A DNA stretch of 24,043 bases from a virus, in the IMG/VR virus record IMGVR_UViG_3300000227_000019, positions 156 through 24,198 of that record; one strand, written 5' to 3'. Below are positions 8,514 to 15,976 of the stretch, one piece after another. Each line of letters starts with the position of its first letter. Position 1 is the stretch's first letter. A program made the position numbers and the translations under genes. The notes beneath the pieces are model-generated. The model saw only the letters and a list, made by a program, of their open reading frames with translations, did not search any database and was not told where the DNA came from.

Positions 8514-9701
8514 TTAAGCTATAGCACCACTGTAAATTATACACTGAGCATCTAGGCTCTTCCAATTAAATACCTGCTGAGCATTGTTGTTAACGTTTAG
8601 AGTATATGAATCTCCAACCACTGAGACAGAAGGTATGTGTATTGTCTTTAGAACTGTGTATGGTTCTGATGTATCACATGGATCGTATAGTTCTACTGTT
8701 AATGACAGACCTGTAGTATTGCATCCTTCTCCAGGAGCCCATTCTTGACCACTTCCAACTACTCCATTTGTTAGTAGAGAGATTAGATCTGTATCAGTAT
8801 CTAGTACTGTTATAGTTCCTTCAATAGTTGGAATTTGTCTTTGGTATCCTACGATATTTCTGTTCCCCATTTCCCTTACAGGTTGTACTTGTAGGTTACC
8901 GTTAATGGTGACCGATTGTACTCTTTCAATATCGTTAGCAGAGATCTTTAGATTTACATCTTTTCCTTTAATAGCTGCTGGAATAGTATCATCATTAACA
9001 TCTGTCCAGTTATTTCCAGAAGGATTTGCATGATATACTACCACTAGTTTTCTAGTAATAGAATCAAATATGGATAGAGTTGTACCACTTATTGCGTATT
9101 CTCCAGTAGCTGGGGATGAATCTACTTCAGTCAGATATACACCGTCTAATATAACAGATAGTGCATAGTTGCCATTCTTTAATTGTATAGGGGTCTCAGA
9201 CAGAGTATATGGAGCTGATCCAGTAAAAGTATCTACTACTACATCATATTTTAGCCAACGTCTTTCTGATCCAATTGCAGTATAGTCTTCAGTTGATTCT
9301 CCATCAACACTATAAGAGAACGAAAAATCTCTTATTTGTAGTCGTCTAGCATGTGCTGATTTTACATAGTCATCTGTAGTTGCATCTTTAGTGAAAATTA
9401 TTGCGTCAATTTCACCAAGTCTAGATACATCTACCCCAGTTCCAGGATAAGAATTTGGATCTGTTCCTGTCATAGCTGAGAAAATCTTAATGCTAGTATC
9501 AAAAGCTGAGAAAGATAAGGTTACATTTGGTGCATCCTTAGTCTCTCCAGCATGTTGTGAATTACCAAGTTCGTCTATAACTGTAGATGGAATATCTGTA
9601 CCTAAGCTAAGTCTCTGTATTCTTGAGGCCTTGAAAACATCCAACGGACCCACAATGTGTAATTGTGAGTGCTTAGATGGAATTGCTAGGGGTTTTGCCA
9701 T
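8514..9701 (-). CDS. Major tail tube protein (with probable inserted domain)
   Basis: This 395-aa protein is beta-strand rich and sits between tail terminator and chaperone, so it is the tube subunit. The N-terminal region (residues 1-150) has alternating strands and an acidic loop with DLGEIDAIIFTKDA-like character near 90-105. The C-terminal region (about 265-395) contains VNLKISANDIERVQSVTING, QRQIPTIEGTITVLDTD and a final VFNWKSLDAQCIIYSG strand. Residues about 160-235 look like a separate beta module (YTLSETPIQLKNG, YALSVILDGVYLTEV, GEYAISGTTLSIFD) inserted into the tube fold; it could be displayed on the tail surface. The length exceeds that of simple tube proteins, usually about 150-250 aa. 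No sheath gene is nearby. The start at 9701 is set by a perfect AGGAGG, fitting high expression. Confidence 0.75.
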   Translation of the reverse strand: MAKPLAIPSKHSQLHIVGPLDVFKASRIQRLSLGTDIPSTVIDELGNSQHAGETKDAPNVTLSFSAFDTSIKIFSAMTGTDPNSYPGTGVDVSRLGEIDAIIFTKDATTDDYVKSAHARRLQIRDFSFSYSVDGESTEDYTAIGSERRWLKYDVVVDTFTGSAPYTLSETPIQLKNGNYALSVILDGVYLTEVDSSPATGEYAISGTTLSIFDSITRKLVVVYHANPSGNNWTDVNDDTIPAAIKGKDVNLKISANDIERVQSVTINGNLQVQPVREMGNRNIVGYQRQIPTIEGTITVLDTDTDLISLLTNGVVGSGQEWAPGEGCNTTGLSLTVELYDPCDTSEPYTVLKTIHIPSVSVVGDSYTLNVNNNAQQVFNWKSLDAQCIIYSGAIA

Positions 9702-9704
9702 TAA

Positions 9705-10151
9705 TTATTCCTCCTGCGGTTTATCATTCTCGGTTAGAATTGTGATCCTTGCTCTATAATATAGAGGACTTACTAACTCTGGATCAATATCTATCCGTTT
9801 ATTACGTCTCTGAATTACATTAAGGTGTCCTATTTCAGTGGTGCTGGGAACTCCACCAACTATGTCGTACACCGTAATACCATTTTTTAGGGCATCATAG
9901 ATGTCATACGCTATTTCGTCTCTTTGAGATTTGTTTTTAGCAAATATATCTATAAACCAGGTTCTTAGCCTGCTCCCTCGTCTAGTTCCTAGTTCTCTTT
10001 CTATATTTTCTGTTTCGTCCCAATCTACTGCGACTGTTGGAATAGAAAGAATTTCTTCAGGAAATCCGTCTACAATAGTAACGGACTTTCCTGTAAATAA
10101 GTCTTGTAACCAGTAATAAATTGCTAAATCTTCTTTTCTTTCGTACTTCAT
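9705..10151 (-). CDS. Tail terminator protein
   Basis: This 148-aa protein is immediately upstream of the tail tube gene, where tail terminators (gpU-like) are found. It begins with a helix (DLAIYYWLQDLF), followed by strands with SIPTVAVDWDET near residue 36 and a RTWFIDIFAKNKSQRDEIAYDIYDAL segment near 64-88, then YYRARITIL near the C-terminus. This helix-strand-strand-helix-strand order is typical of tail terminator/minor tail proteins that cap the tube and join it to the neck. The ATG at 10151 is 1 nt after the stop of the preceding gene. The call is well supported by position and pattern, though no catalytic motif exists to check. Confidence 0.7.
   Translation of the reverse strand: MKYERKEDLAIYYWLQDLFTGKSVTIVDGFPEEILSIPTVAVDWDETENIERELGTRRGSRLRTWFIDIFAKNKSQRDEIAYDIYDALKNGITVYDIVGGVPSTTEIGHLNVIQRRNKRIDIDPELVSPLYYRARITILTENDKPQEE
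9710..9715 (-). promoter_or_regulatory. Strong ribosome binding site of the tail tube gene
   Basis: AGGAGG lies 8 nt before the ATG at 9701 and sits inside the last codons of the tail terminator gene. A full consensus site fits a highly expressed virion protein and confirms the start. Confidence 0.8.
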
Positions 10152-10152
10152 T

Positions 10153-11274
10153 TTAGTAGTTCACTCCGTATTCATCTGCTATTGTTGTTATTACTGGTCT
10201 ATATCTTCTTCTGCCACTCTTAGTAAGATCTATTCTACCCTCTGTATCTATACTCAAGTTGGAAATGTCACCAAGCCCTAGAGCCATTAGTGTTTTATTT
10301 AATTTTTTAGGGTCAACATCATTCATTCTACCCTTTATTTTATTTAAAAATGCCTCTTGAACCTTTTGGTTTCTTGCAGGGCCCTGTCTTTTAAGCAATG
10401 CCTTCAGATCTCTTATCATTTGTACTGACGCAGAAATCTTAGCTTTTATTTCCAGAATACTTTTGTTTATAATTCCCCGTTTTTGTTTCATCCTGGATCT
10501 AAATATTTTCTCTAAGGCTATTCTGGTTTTCTCTGTAAAACGAGTTGGACTGTTCATTGGGAATCCTTGTCCTTCTCCATAAGCTGCGGACCCGTCATCT
10601 ATAATTTGCCAATATGGAGCAAGTTTACCAGCCACCTCTAATCTTCTTTTCATTGTGTTCCAATATTTTTTTATTTGAGATTTCGTTACATCTTTTTCAA
10701 AGTATTCTTTTGTCTTTCTATTATACTTTCTTCTAGCTACTTTAGTTCCAAGTCTTGCTGGAGCATAGAATTTTTCTGCCCAAAAATGTAATGCTATCTC
10801 AGAAGATGTTACAGGAACATTTCCAAATAAGGGAACTTTTTCACCTTGCATAGATCTTCTTACGGATTCTACAGCATTTTTCCAATCCTCTATTGATCCA
10901 GCTGTTTTATTCAAATTAATTTCAACTATAAGTGCATCGTTTCTAGTAAGTAATGTAATGGATCCCGGTGTTCTACAGGCTGCGAACAGGCCTTTGGTAA
11001 AGAACGGATGATTATACTCCTGGTTAATAGCAAGAGCTTTTTTTAGCTCGATTAGTAGCGTCCTTCTAGGAAGTCCTTGATCAGTCATCTCTTGACATAT
11101 TTCAATAGATAAGTTCTGTAGGGACTCTTGTAGAGCTTCTATATCTGCCTTAAAAACTCTTATATTTGCCTCTAATTCCTCAATAAAGAGTTTTATTAAG
11201 CTATTGTCTATAGTAGCTGGAAGATAAAGATTTTCTAATTCTGCTTTATATGCATCTACCAGCTCTCTAAACAT
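10153..11274 (-). CDS. Neck-region protein, possible HK97 gp10-like tail completion protein with extensions
   Basis: This 373-aa protein lies between the head-closure candidate and the tail terminator. Residues 1-90 are coiled-coil helix (KAELENLYLP, NIRVFKADIEALQESLQNL). The central part (about 125-260) includes a strand region and APYWQIIDDGSAAYGEGQGF near residue 220, which recalls the Tyr/Glu-Gly segment of HK97 gp10-like neck proteins. The C-terminal 110 residues are basic helix (KAKISASVQMIRDLKALLKR) and a short tail ending in GVNY. It is about twice the length of usual gp10-like proteins, so it may be a fusion. It starts at the ATG at 11274, overlapping the previous stop by one base. 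A neck role is inferred mainly from position. Confidence 0.45.
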   Translation of the reverse strand: MFRELVDAYKAELENLYLPATIDNSLIKLFIEELEANIRVFKADIEALQESLQNLSIEICQEMTDQGLPRRTLLIELKKALAINQEYNHPFFTKGLFAACRTPGSITLLTRNDALIVEINLNKTAGSIEDWKNAVESVRRSMQGEKVPLFGNVPVTSSEIALHFWAEKFYAPARLGTKVARRKYNRKTKEYFEKDVTKSQIKKYWNTMKRRLEVAGKLAPYWQIIDDGSAAYGEGQGFPMNSPTRFTEKTRIALEKIFRSRMKQKRGIINKSILEIKAKISASVQMIRDLKALLKRQGPARNQKVQEAFLNKIKGRMNDVDPKKLNKTLMALGLGDISNLSIDTEGRIDLTKSGRRRYRPVITTIADEYGVNY

Positions 11275-11495
11275 TAAATTACCTCTATATCACCGAAAAT
11301 ATTTTGAATTACCGACCTAGCAAAATTACTAGTTTCATCTAGGATTACTTTTCTCATTTTTATATAGGCTGGAGAACTCTTGTCTGGAACTATTGTCTCT
11401 AGTTCCTGAAGTAGAATAGCTTGTAATTTTTTGTTCTTTTTACCTATGAAACGTAGTATCTCTAAAATATCCACTTGTTGTACAATATCGCTCAT
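11274..11495 (-). CDS. Small conserved-position structural-operon protein, function unknown
   Basis: This 73-aa, mostly helical protein has a hydrophobic N-terminal helix (VDILEILRFIG), a lysine-rich turn and a C-terminal helix (KVILDETSNFARSVIQNIFG). It has no cysteine motif, signal or membrane segment. The ATG at 11495 is preceded by AGGA 5 nt upstream, and two RNA hairpins end 16 nt before the start codon, so its translation may be controlled. It overlaps the next gene by one base. I do not recognise a family; a small neck or assembly factor is possible. Confidence 0.55.
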   Translation of the reverse strand: MSDIVQQVDILEILRFIGKKNKKLQAILLQELETIVPDKSSPAYIKMRKVILDETSNFARSVIQNIFGDIEVI

Positions 11496-11671
11496 TTTGT
11501 CCTAAATCCTTTAGAGTATTATGATTTTAGTTCACATACTCTATGATAATCCAATAACATTAATGCCGGTGGATTATTGTTATTTGCTATACCTGTCCAG
11601 TCTCATCCAAGCTAGAATGAAAATAAAGAACTTTACAGAAGATCACCATCAAATTCTTGAGAGGGCGAGAT
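11496..11671 (-). other. 176-nt non-coding gap with two tandem hairpins
   Basis: This is the longest gap in the structural block. It holds two perfect 8-bp inverted repeats with identical 16-nt loops. The first on the transcript is ATAATCCA/TGGATTAT (11546-11577); the second is TAGAGTAT/ATACTCTA (11512-11543), separated by 2 nt. The second stem ends directly before the AAGGATTTAGGA ribosome-site region of the 73-aa gene. No U-tract follows either stem, so they do not look like terminators. Possible roles are RNA processing, mRNA stability or translational control. The remaining 94 nt up to the previous stop show no promoter or credible ORF. Confidence 0.55.
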
Positions 11672-12184
11672 CTATATGCCAGAGGATGGTGGAAAAACAT
11701 CTGATAAGCTTGGATCTAGTGGAGATAAGAAATGATCATCTGTAGTTTCAACCTCTAACAACGATAGTAACATACGATTTAATGTTCGTACTCCTCGTCT
11801 AACTATTTTCCTTATTTCCATTATTCTTGAGTCAACACTAACAAATTTAGTTCTTTTAACAACCTCTTCATTGAACGGTGTTAGGTCTATCTGTATGACA
11901 CAATCTCCTCCCAAGAACTGTCCACCAGATTCCCAATTTAGTTTATCGGAAGGACCCCATGATATTACCGCTGATACTGTAACTCCAGTGATAACATCTA
12001 TATAATATTTTCCAGAACATACTGGACAGAATGAATCATCAGAGGTACCTGTAGCTGGATCTAGATTGCAAACAGGACATCCGTAAGACGAGGCAACGCA
12101 ATAGAAAGTTACATCACGTCCTATTGCTCCTCTAATTGCATCTATAACCTCATCTGTATCAGATGGCCAATTAATAGAAACCAT
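11672..12184 (-). CDS. Head closure / connector-like protein with zinc-binding cysteines
   Basis: This 170-aa protein starts at the ATG at 12184, overlapping the glycosyltransferase stop as TAATG. An N-terminal helix (TDEVIDAIRGAIG) precedes YGCPVCNLDPATGTSDDSFC and CPVCSGKYY, two CxxC pairs between about residues 34 and 58 that should bind one zinc ion. A beta barrel follows (GVTVSAVISWG, DCVIQIDL, FVSVDSRIMEIRKIVRRGVRT). Zinc-stabilised loops of this kind are seen in head-tail connector proteins. Position between the adaptor candidate and the tail terminator suggests the stopper that closes the portal after packaging. The last 20 residues are Pro/Ser-rich and probably flexible. The zinc site is clear; the stopper role is inferred. 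Confidence 0.55.
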   Translation of the reverse strand: MVSINWPSDTDEVIDAIRGAIGRDVTFYCVASSYGCPVCNLDPATGTSDDSFCPVCSGKYYIDVITGVTVSAVISWGPSDKLNWESGGQFLGGDCVIQIDLTPFNEEVVKRTKFVSVDSRIMEIRKIVRRGVRTLNRMLLSLLEVETTDDHFLSPLDPSLSDVFPPSSGI

Positions 12185-13383
12185 TATTCAATAACCTCTG
12201 TAAATAGTTTATCCCAGGTATTCGCAATCTCAGACCAACTGTAGCGCCTACTGCTAAACTTTTCTATAGATTTTCTAGAAAGCTCCTTGTATAGATCCCT
12301 ATCTACATAAAGTTTTTGCATTGCTTCAGCTACATCCTCTGCTTTTACTAGTTTTCCAAGAGTCATAGCTCCACCATCTAACATAAATGTTGTATATGGT
12401 TCTACTAATAATCCGCAATCCAAATAAAGCTCTTTACATGCACTATGGGCTGGAACTATCTGAGGAGCTCCTGTAACGGCGTGCTCCATGTTTGGAAGTC
12501 CCCACCCCTCTCCAAGGCCAGTGTTAATTCCAACATCTGTAGCATTGTAAATAAGGTTTAATTTATCTTCTGGAAATCGCTGAATACCTGTTATGTTATT
12601 GCCAGAAACAATAATTTTGTTTTTTAGCCCAAGGGTATGGGCCAATAGTTCTACGTTTATGTGATTAGCGTCAGTGTTACCACAATGCATATAAATAAAC
12701 GTATCATTTTTACCTTCTGAAAAAAGTTTGAACGCTTCTAGAGTTATCTCCAGCCTTTTTCTGGGCTGATTTCTATTGGCATTTAAAAATATAAATGTTC
12801 CTGGCTCTCTTAACTCTTGAATTCCAACCTTTTCAAATAGTACGTTCTTAGCCTCGTCTCTACTCTTGAATATCTTTGAGAATACCTTAGTATCTACCCC
12901 ATGAGGAATTATTTCCAGAGATAAATCTGGTCTTGCTATTGTGGCCACTGTTTTTGCAAACTCTGTGTAAGTTACCGCTTTAGTAACCATATCCATATTT
13001 GAATACCAGATTGGGAAATGTCTTTCTGCATCTACTGGAAAATAAACTACTATCTTAGGGATGGGGTTTTTTCCATAAGCTTCCTTTATTGTTTTAAGGT
13101 ACTCATTGATAACCCATATATCATTCAATATGAATATGATGTCAAAATTATGTGTACGTACTAGTGACTTAATCCTGTTCATCCCATAAATATCGCCCCC
13201 CAAATGAGCTGGAAATATTGGATACGGGTAGGGATGAGGATCTCCATAATAATTTACACCTACCCCAACAATATTATATTTTGATAATGAAAGGTTATTA
13301 AGTATTGAATGAGAAACTCTAGAAAACCCGGTTGGGGACACAAGATCCGAAATCCATAGAATATTTATTTTATCCTTTTTCAT
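12184..13383 (-). CDS. GT-B fold glycosyltransferase (GT4-like)
   Basis: This 399-aa protein has an N-terminal Rossmann-like half beginning INILWISDLVSPTGFSRVSH, an EIIPHGVDTKVF motif near residue 157, and FIFLNANRNQPRKRLEITLEAF at about 197-218. The C-terminal half carries the donor-binding E-x7-E motif at E292-E300 (GEGWGLPNMEH). These are hallmarks of retaining GT4-family enzymes, which transfer sugar from a nucleotide-sugar to an acceptor. It is full length, has no signal peptide or membrane segment, and should be cytosolic. It sits between the adaptor and head-closure genes, an unusual place for an enzyme, and overlaps the latter by one base. I infer glycosylation of a virion protein; DNA-base or host-surface glycosylation are alternatives. 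The start at 13383 follows AAGGATTTAGG. Confidence 0.88.
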   Translation of the reverse strand: MKKDKINILWISDLVSPTGFSRVSHSILNNLSLSKYNIVGVGVNYYGDPHPYPYPIFPAHLGGDIYGMNRIKSLVRTHNFDIIFILNDIWVINEYLKTIKEAYGKNPIPKIVVYFPVDAERHFPIWYSNMDMVTKAVTYTEFAKTVATIARPDLSLEIIPHGVDTKVFSKIFKSRDEAKNVLFEKVGIQELREPGTFIFLNANRNQPRKRLEITLEAFKLFSEGKNDTFIYMHCGNTDANHINVELLAHTLGLKNKIIVSGNNITGIQRFPEDKLNLIYNATDVGINTGLGEGWGLPNMEHAVTGAPQIVPAHSACKELYLDCGLLVEPYTTFMLDGGAMTLGKLVKAEDVAEAMQKLYVDRDLYKELSRKSIEKFSSRRYSWSEIANTWDKLFTEVIE

Positions 13384-13401
13384 CCTAAATCCTTATTATA
13401 T

Positions 13402-13890
13402 TTATACCTCTTCTAGAATTATAGCTTTCGATCCCTTAACAAGTCTCTTTGAAGGTGGTTTTAGAATCTTATCCAAATCTTCTTTTAGTCCTGCTATTAA
13501 TCCAGATCTAATCCTTCCACTTTCCGTGTTGGAGTAATAAATCTCTGCATCTCTCCAGGACCCAAGGTTCCAAGCAGAATTTTCTAGGTCTCCTTCTACT
13601 AGTATAATAGCTGCTTTGAGGACAATTGGTTCCTCATCTTTTTCCTGAACTATTGTACTAGTATCTAGTTCATCCTCATCAAACTCGAAATCTAGATATT
13701 CATTATTTCTGCTTATAAGACCTTCGTCTGTTATTAGATATTTACTATCCCAACGTCTAGCTAAACTTCTGACCGCAGCTACTAGAGCTAGAAGAATCCA
13801 TTCATCTAGATAACGATATGATGCAGCATTTATATCTCCGACTTTAAGTCTAACTTGTGGAATTAAATAGCTGATGTTAACTGCTGCCAT
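13402..13890 (-). CDS. Head-tail adaptor-like protein
   Basis: This 162-aa protein begins with a helical ISYLIPQVRLKVGDINAASYRYLDEWILLALVAAVRSL segment (residues 6-43), typical of gp6/gp15-like adaptors that dock under the portal. It has an acidic mid-loop, a second helix pair (PIVLKAAIILVEGDLENSAWNLGSWRDAEIYY) and a basic C-terminus. The ATG at 13890 overlaps the stop of the preceding gene by one base. The gene follows the capsid cluster, which suits a first connector protein after the portal. The call rests on helix pattern and gene order. Confidence 0.6.
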   Translation of the reverse strand: MAAVNISYLIPQVRLKVGDINAASYRYLDEWILLALVAAVRSLARRWDSKYLITDEGLISRNNEYLDFEFDEDELDTSTIVQEKDEEPIVLKAAIILVEGDLENSAWNLGSWRDAEIYYSNTESGRIRSGLIAGLKEDLDKILKPPSKRLVKGSKAIILEEV

Positions 13891-14387
13891 TATTCCTCTT
13901 CTTCTGGAATTGGTGCTCCCAACTCTGCTAATCTACCCTTAATAGCTCTCATAATAGCATCTGACTTCTCTAGATCTTCTGCTATACCAAGTAATCTAAA
14001 TAGTACTGCGGTAGATTCTATTTTATTTAGTTTATTAGTAAATGCTAAGAACTTTAGCTTGAATAATTCCTTTAATTCTTCATCTGATGCTTGTTCAAAC
14101 GATTTTTCAGGTACTGTTTCTACTTTTCTAGTTGTTTCGATCAGTGTTCCATTTTTAAAATGAACTTGATTCATTCTTTTAAAGAACACATCATCTCTCT
14201 CAGACCACATATCTATAAAAGCAGTTTGCTCATTTTTCTTTGGATCTCCATATAGCATAATACCTACAGGTTGGTCTGAGAATGGATCTATAGCAGACAC
14301 ATAAACTTTACCCAATATAGTTTTCTTGTATGTTTTATATGGGGTTCCAGTCTGCATTGCTGAATAAATATCTGTAATAGCTCTCAT
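13890..14387 (-). CDS. Structural-block protein of unknown function
   Basis: This 165-aa protein follows the major capsid gene. Residues 1-80 are beta-rich (TILGKVYVSAIDPFSDQPVGIMLYG, then EQTAFIDMWSERDDVFFKR). Residues 95-165 are helical and acidic, with ELFKLKFLAFTNKLNKI and AIMRAIKGRLAEL, ending in EEEE. No cysteine pairs, signal or membrane segments are present. The ATG at 14387 is preceded by AAGGA 7 nt upstream. It could be a capsid-associated or portal-proximal protein, but I do not recognise the family. Confidence 0.55.
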   Translation of the reverse strand: MRAITDIYSAMQTGTPYKTYKKTILGKVYVSAIDPFSDQPVGIMLYGDPKKNEQTAFIDMWSERDDVFFKRMNQVHFKNGTLIETTRKVETVPEKSFEQASDEELKELFKLKFLAFTNKLNKIESTAVLFRLLGIAEDLEKSDAIMRAIKGRLAELGAPIPEEEE

Positions 14388-14425
14388 AATTTTCCTTCTT
14401 ATTCCTAATATCCTATAACATTCGA

Positions 14426-14448
14426 TGGGGGAGGAATTTCCTCCCCCA
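14426..14448 (-). terminator. GC-rich hairpin after the major capsid gene (no U-tract)
   Basis: TGGGGGAGG (sense strand) pairs with CCTCCCCCA around a 5-nt AAATT loop, 9 bp (up to 11 if the loop is closed further). It lies 17 nt past the major capsid stop in a 77-nt gap and is by far the most GC-rich stretch nearby. Neither strand has a T-run after the stem, so it is not a classical intrinsic terminator. A role as a 3' mRNA-stabilising hairpin or partial terminator that raises capsid mRNA relative to downstream genes is likely. Confidence 0.6.
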
Positions 14449-14464
14449 CGAAAACATACACAAC

Positions 14465-15370
14465 TTATGCAACCTTGATTACATAAATGCCATTAGCATT
14501 GTCTATAATCATGCCGAACTGTTGCCATAGTTCTAGATACCACTGTGGAGGAGTCATTCTCATATCTTCCCAGGTCTTTGATTTTACATCACCGTAGGTA
14601 ATGAACTCTCCGACATTTTGTCCAATAACAAGAATCTTATCCTCAGGGATTAGCTTGATGTAATCTTCTGGGTTATTGTACTGTTGTTCTAGGGCCAAAA
14701 GATTTGCTCCATAGTAGTTTCCTATAGTACCAGACTGCATTATGCTCTGTATTCTTTCTGGAACATAGCCAACATTTGAACCATCTGACCAGAAAGCTGC
14801 GAACTTAGTAATTGGGGTCATTGCAGCACGTGAACCAACAACCATCTTAACGCCACCAGCGGTCTGATTGATTCTATCAATAGCATCCTCTAGTGCGGTG
14901 GGGGTTACTGCAGCTCCGACATCTATAAAGTTCTCAGCTGTATTTACTGCTGACCAAACTGTTGAAAGGGCAGTAAATACCTTTCCTAGATAATAGTCAC
15001 GAAGCTTTGCTTCCATTTCCTTACGAATATCTGCAACAGTACCTAGTTCACCTGATTCAAGTTCCCAAGCATTTGCAGTTACTTTTACATCAGCTCCGTC
15101 CAAAACATAGTTTATACGTTCTGAAACGGTAAGTTCTGATGATAGATGTTCTGCACCGGGAACTAGAGTATGAACTCTAATGCCTTTACGAACCTTCTTT
15201 ACTAGAGCATCGCCTAGTTTTAGGGCTCTGGTATTTAGGAGCATGCTAACGAAGTCAACAGTTAAGTGCTGTGGCTGAACATACTCTACAAATAGCTGAG
15301 CAAGAGCTTCTCTCTGTCCTTTATCTTTCATTAGGGAAGCTATGCTCTCCTTTACTTTAATTTCGTCCAT
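14465..15370 (-). CDS. Major capsid protein (HK97-like fold)
   Basis: This 301-aa protein lies after portal, protease-scaffold and decoration genes, the expected place for the major capsid protein. The pattern fits the HK97 fold: helical N-arm (residues 1-50), an extended ALVKKVRKGIRVHTLVPG E-loop-like stretch near 55-75, a long spine helix region (TVADIRKEMEAKLRDYYLGKVFTALSTV, about 110-137), and an A-domain with TPTALEDAIDRINQTAG, VKMVVGSRAAMTPI and a WEDMRMTPPQWYLELWQQFG C-terminal segment. No large N-terminal delta domain is present, consistent with scaffolding supplied by the separate upstream protein. AGGAGG 9 nt upstream of the ATG suits very high expression. Confidence 0.85.
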   Translation of the reverse strand: MDEIKVKESIASLMKDKGQREALAQLFVEYVQPQHLTVDFVSMLLNTRALKLGDALVKKVRKGIRVHTLVPGAEHLSSELTVSERINYVLDGADVKVTANAWELESGELGTVADIRKEMEAKLRDYYLGKVFTALSTVWSAVNTAENFIDVGAAVTPTALEDAIDRINQTAGGVKMVVGSRAAMTPITKFAAFWSDGSNVGYVPERIQSIMQSGTIGNYYGANLLALEQQYNNPEDYIKLIPEDKILVIGQNVGEFITYGDVKSKTWEDMRMTPPQWYLELWQQFGMIIDNANGIYVIKVA

Positions 15371-15379
15371 TAATTAATT

Positions 15380-15385
15380 CCTCCT
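15380..15385 (-). promoter_or_regulatory. Strong ribosome binding site of the major capsid gene
   Basis: AGGAGG stands 9 nt before the ATG at 15370 in the 19-nt gap after the decoration gene. It is a full consensus site, shared in this window with the tail tube gene. Confidence 0.8.
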
Positions 15386-15389
15386 AGAT

Positions 15390-15959
15390 TTAGTATAGCT
15401 TTACTGTAATGCTATCGTCATCTGAGTTATAGCGTTCTACAACTGCTACTACGCCGTCTGTCATGGTTGAGCTTGCTTTTGGCTTTCCAGCGTCTGCACC
15501 ATTGTATTCAACTACTAGCATTGTACCTTTGGTACGAATTTCTGCCGAGTCAACAAAATGACCTGATGGAATTGTAACAGTTCCTTCAGCAATAGCTAGT
15601 ACCTGGTTTCCTGATGGAATTTCAGTAGCTACCGTTGAATTACCTGGATGAGTTAGATATACTGTAGTTGCCCAAGGAGTATCCTGTGCCTGGTCCCATC
15701 CGCCAGCTCTACGTGAAAATGTTCTATCTGGATGTGGGAAGGCAAAATAAGGAGTTGGGATATTGCTTACTGGCCATGCAACAATGTACTTAGCTCTCTT
15801 AGCTTCTTCCTCTGAGGCTGGAAGTCTGATTCCAGGTAGGTCCTCTTCACTTCCGAAGTCCTTGCCAGTAGTATTGTCCACGAGAATACCGAAACGTCCT
15901 TCGTACATAGCCTGCTTAGCTACAGCTCCGAAAACGTCCTCTAAACGATTTTTCTCCAT
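15390..15959 (-). CDS. Probable capsid decoration / head-associated protein
   Basis: This protein is 189 aa when started at the ATG at 15959. A longer frame from a TTG at 15974 overlaps the ribosome site itself and is rejected. The N-terminus is helical (RLEDVFGAVAKQAMYEGRFGILV); the rest is loop and strand rich, with aromatic PYFAFPHPDRTFSRRAGGWD near residues 70-90. The C-terminal part (LAIAEGTVTIPSGHFVDSAE, TKGTMLVVEYNG, GVVAVVERYNSDDDSITVKLY) resembles a small beta domain. The position directly before the major capsid gene is where decoration proteins usually lie. I infer binding to the capsid exterior; this is not proven by sequence. Confidence 0.6.
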   Translation of the reverse strand: MEKNRLEDVFGAVAKQAMYEGRFGILVDNTTGKDFGSEEDLPGIRLPASEEEAKRAKYIVAWPVSNIPTPYFAFPHPDRTFSRRAGGWDQAQDTPWATTVYLTHPGNSTVATEIPSGNQVLAIAEGTVTIPSGHFVDSAEIRTKGTMLVVEYNGADAGKPKASSTMTDGVVAVVERYNSDDDSITVKLY

Positions 15960-15965
15960 TATAAA

Positions 15966-15972
15966 TTCCTCC
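15966..15972 (-). promoter_or_regulatory. Ribosome binding site fixing the start of the decoration gene
   Basis: GGAGGAA ends 6 nt before the ATG at 15959. The alternative TTG start at 15974 would lie inside or upstream of this site, so the ATG is the true start. Confidence 0.75.
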
Positions 15973-15976
15973 AAAA

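Noticed and set aside
11521-11745. Plus-strand ORF of 74 aa across the non-coding gap and the end of the zinc-binding connector gene
   Set aside because: The C-terminal part reads like a plausible helix, but there is no ribosome site at either possible ATG, it is the only candidate on the plus strand here, and it overlaps a better-supported gene in antisense.
11500-13394. Identical 12-mer AAGGATTTAGGA upstream of the genes starting at 11495 and 13383
   Set aside because: Both copies overlap ribosome binding sites, so shared Shine-Dalgarno composition explains most of the identity; no wider repeat surrounds them.
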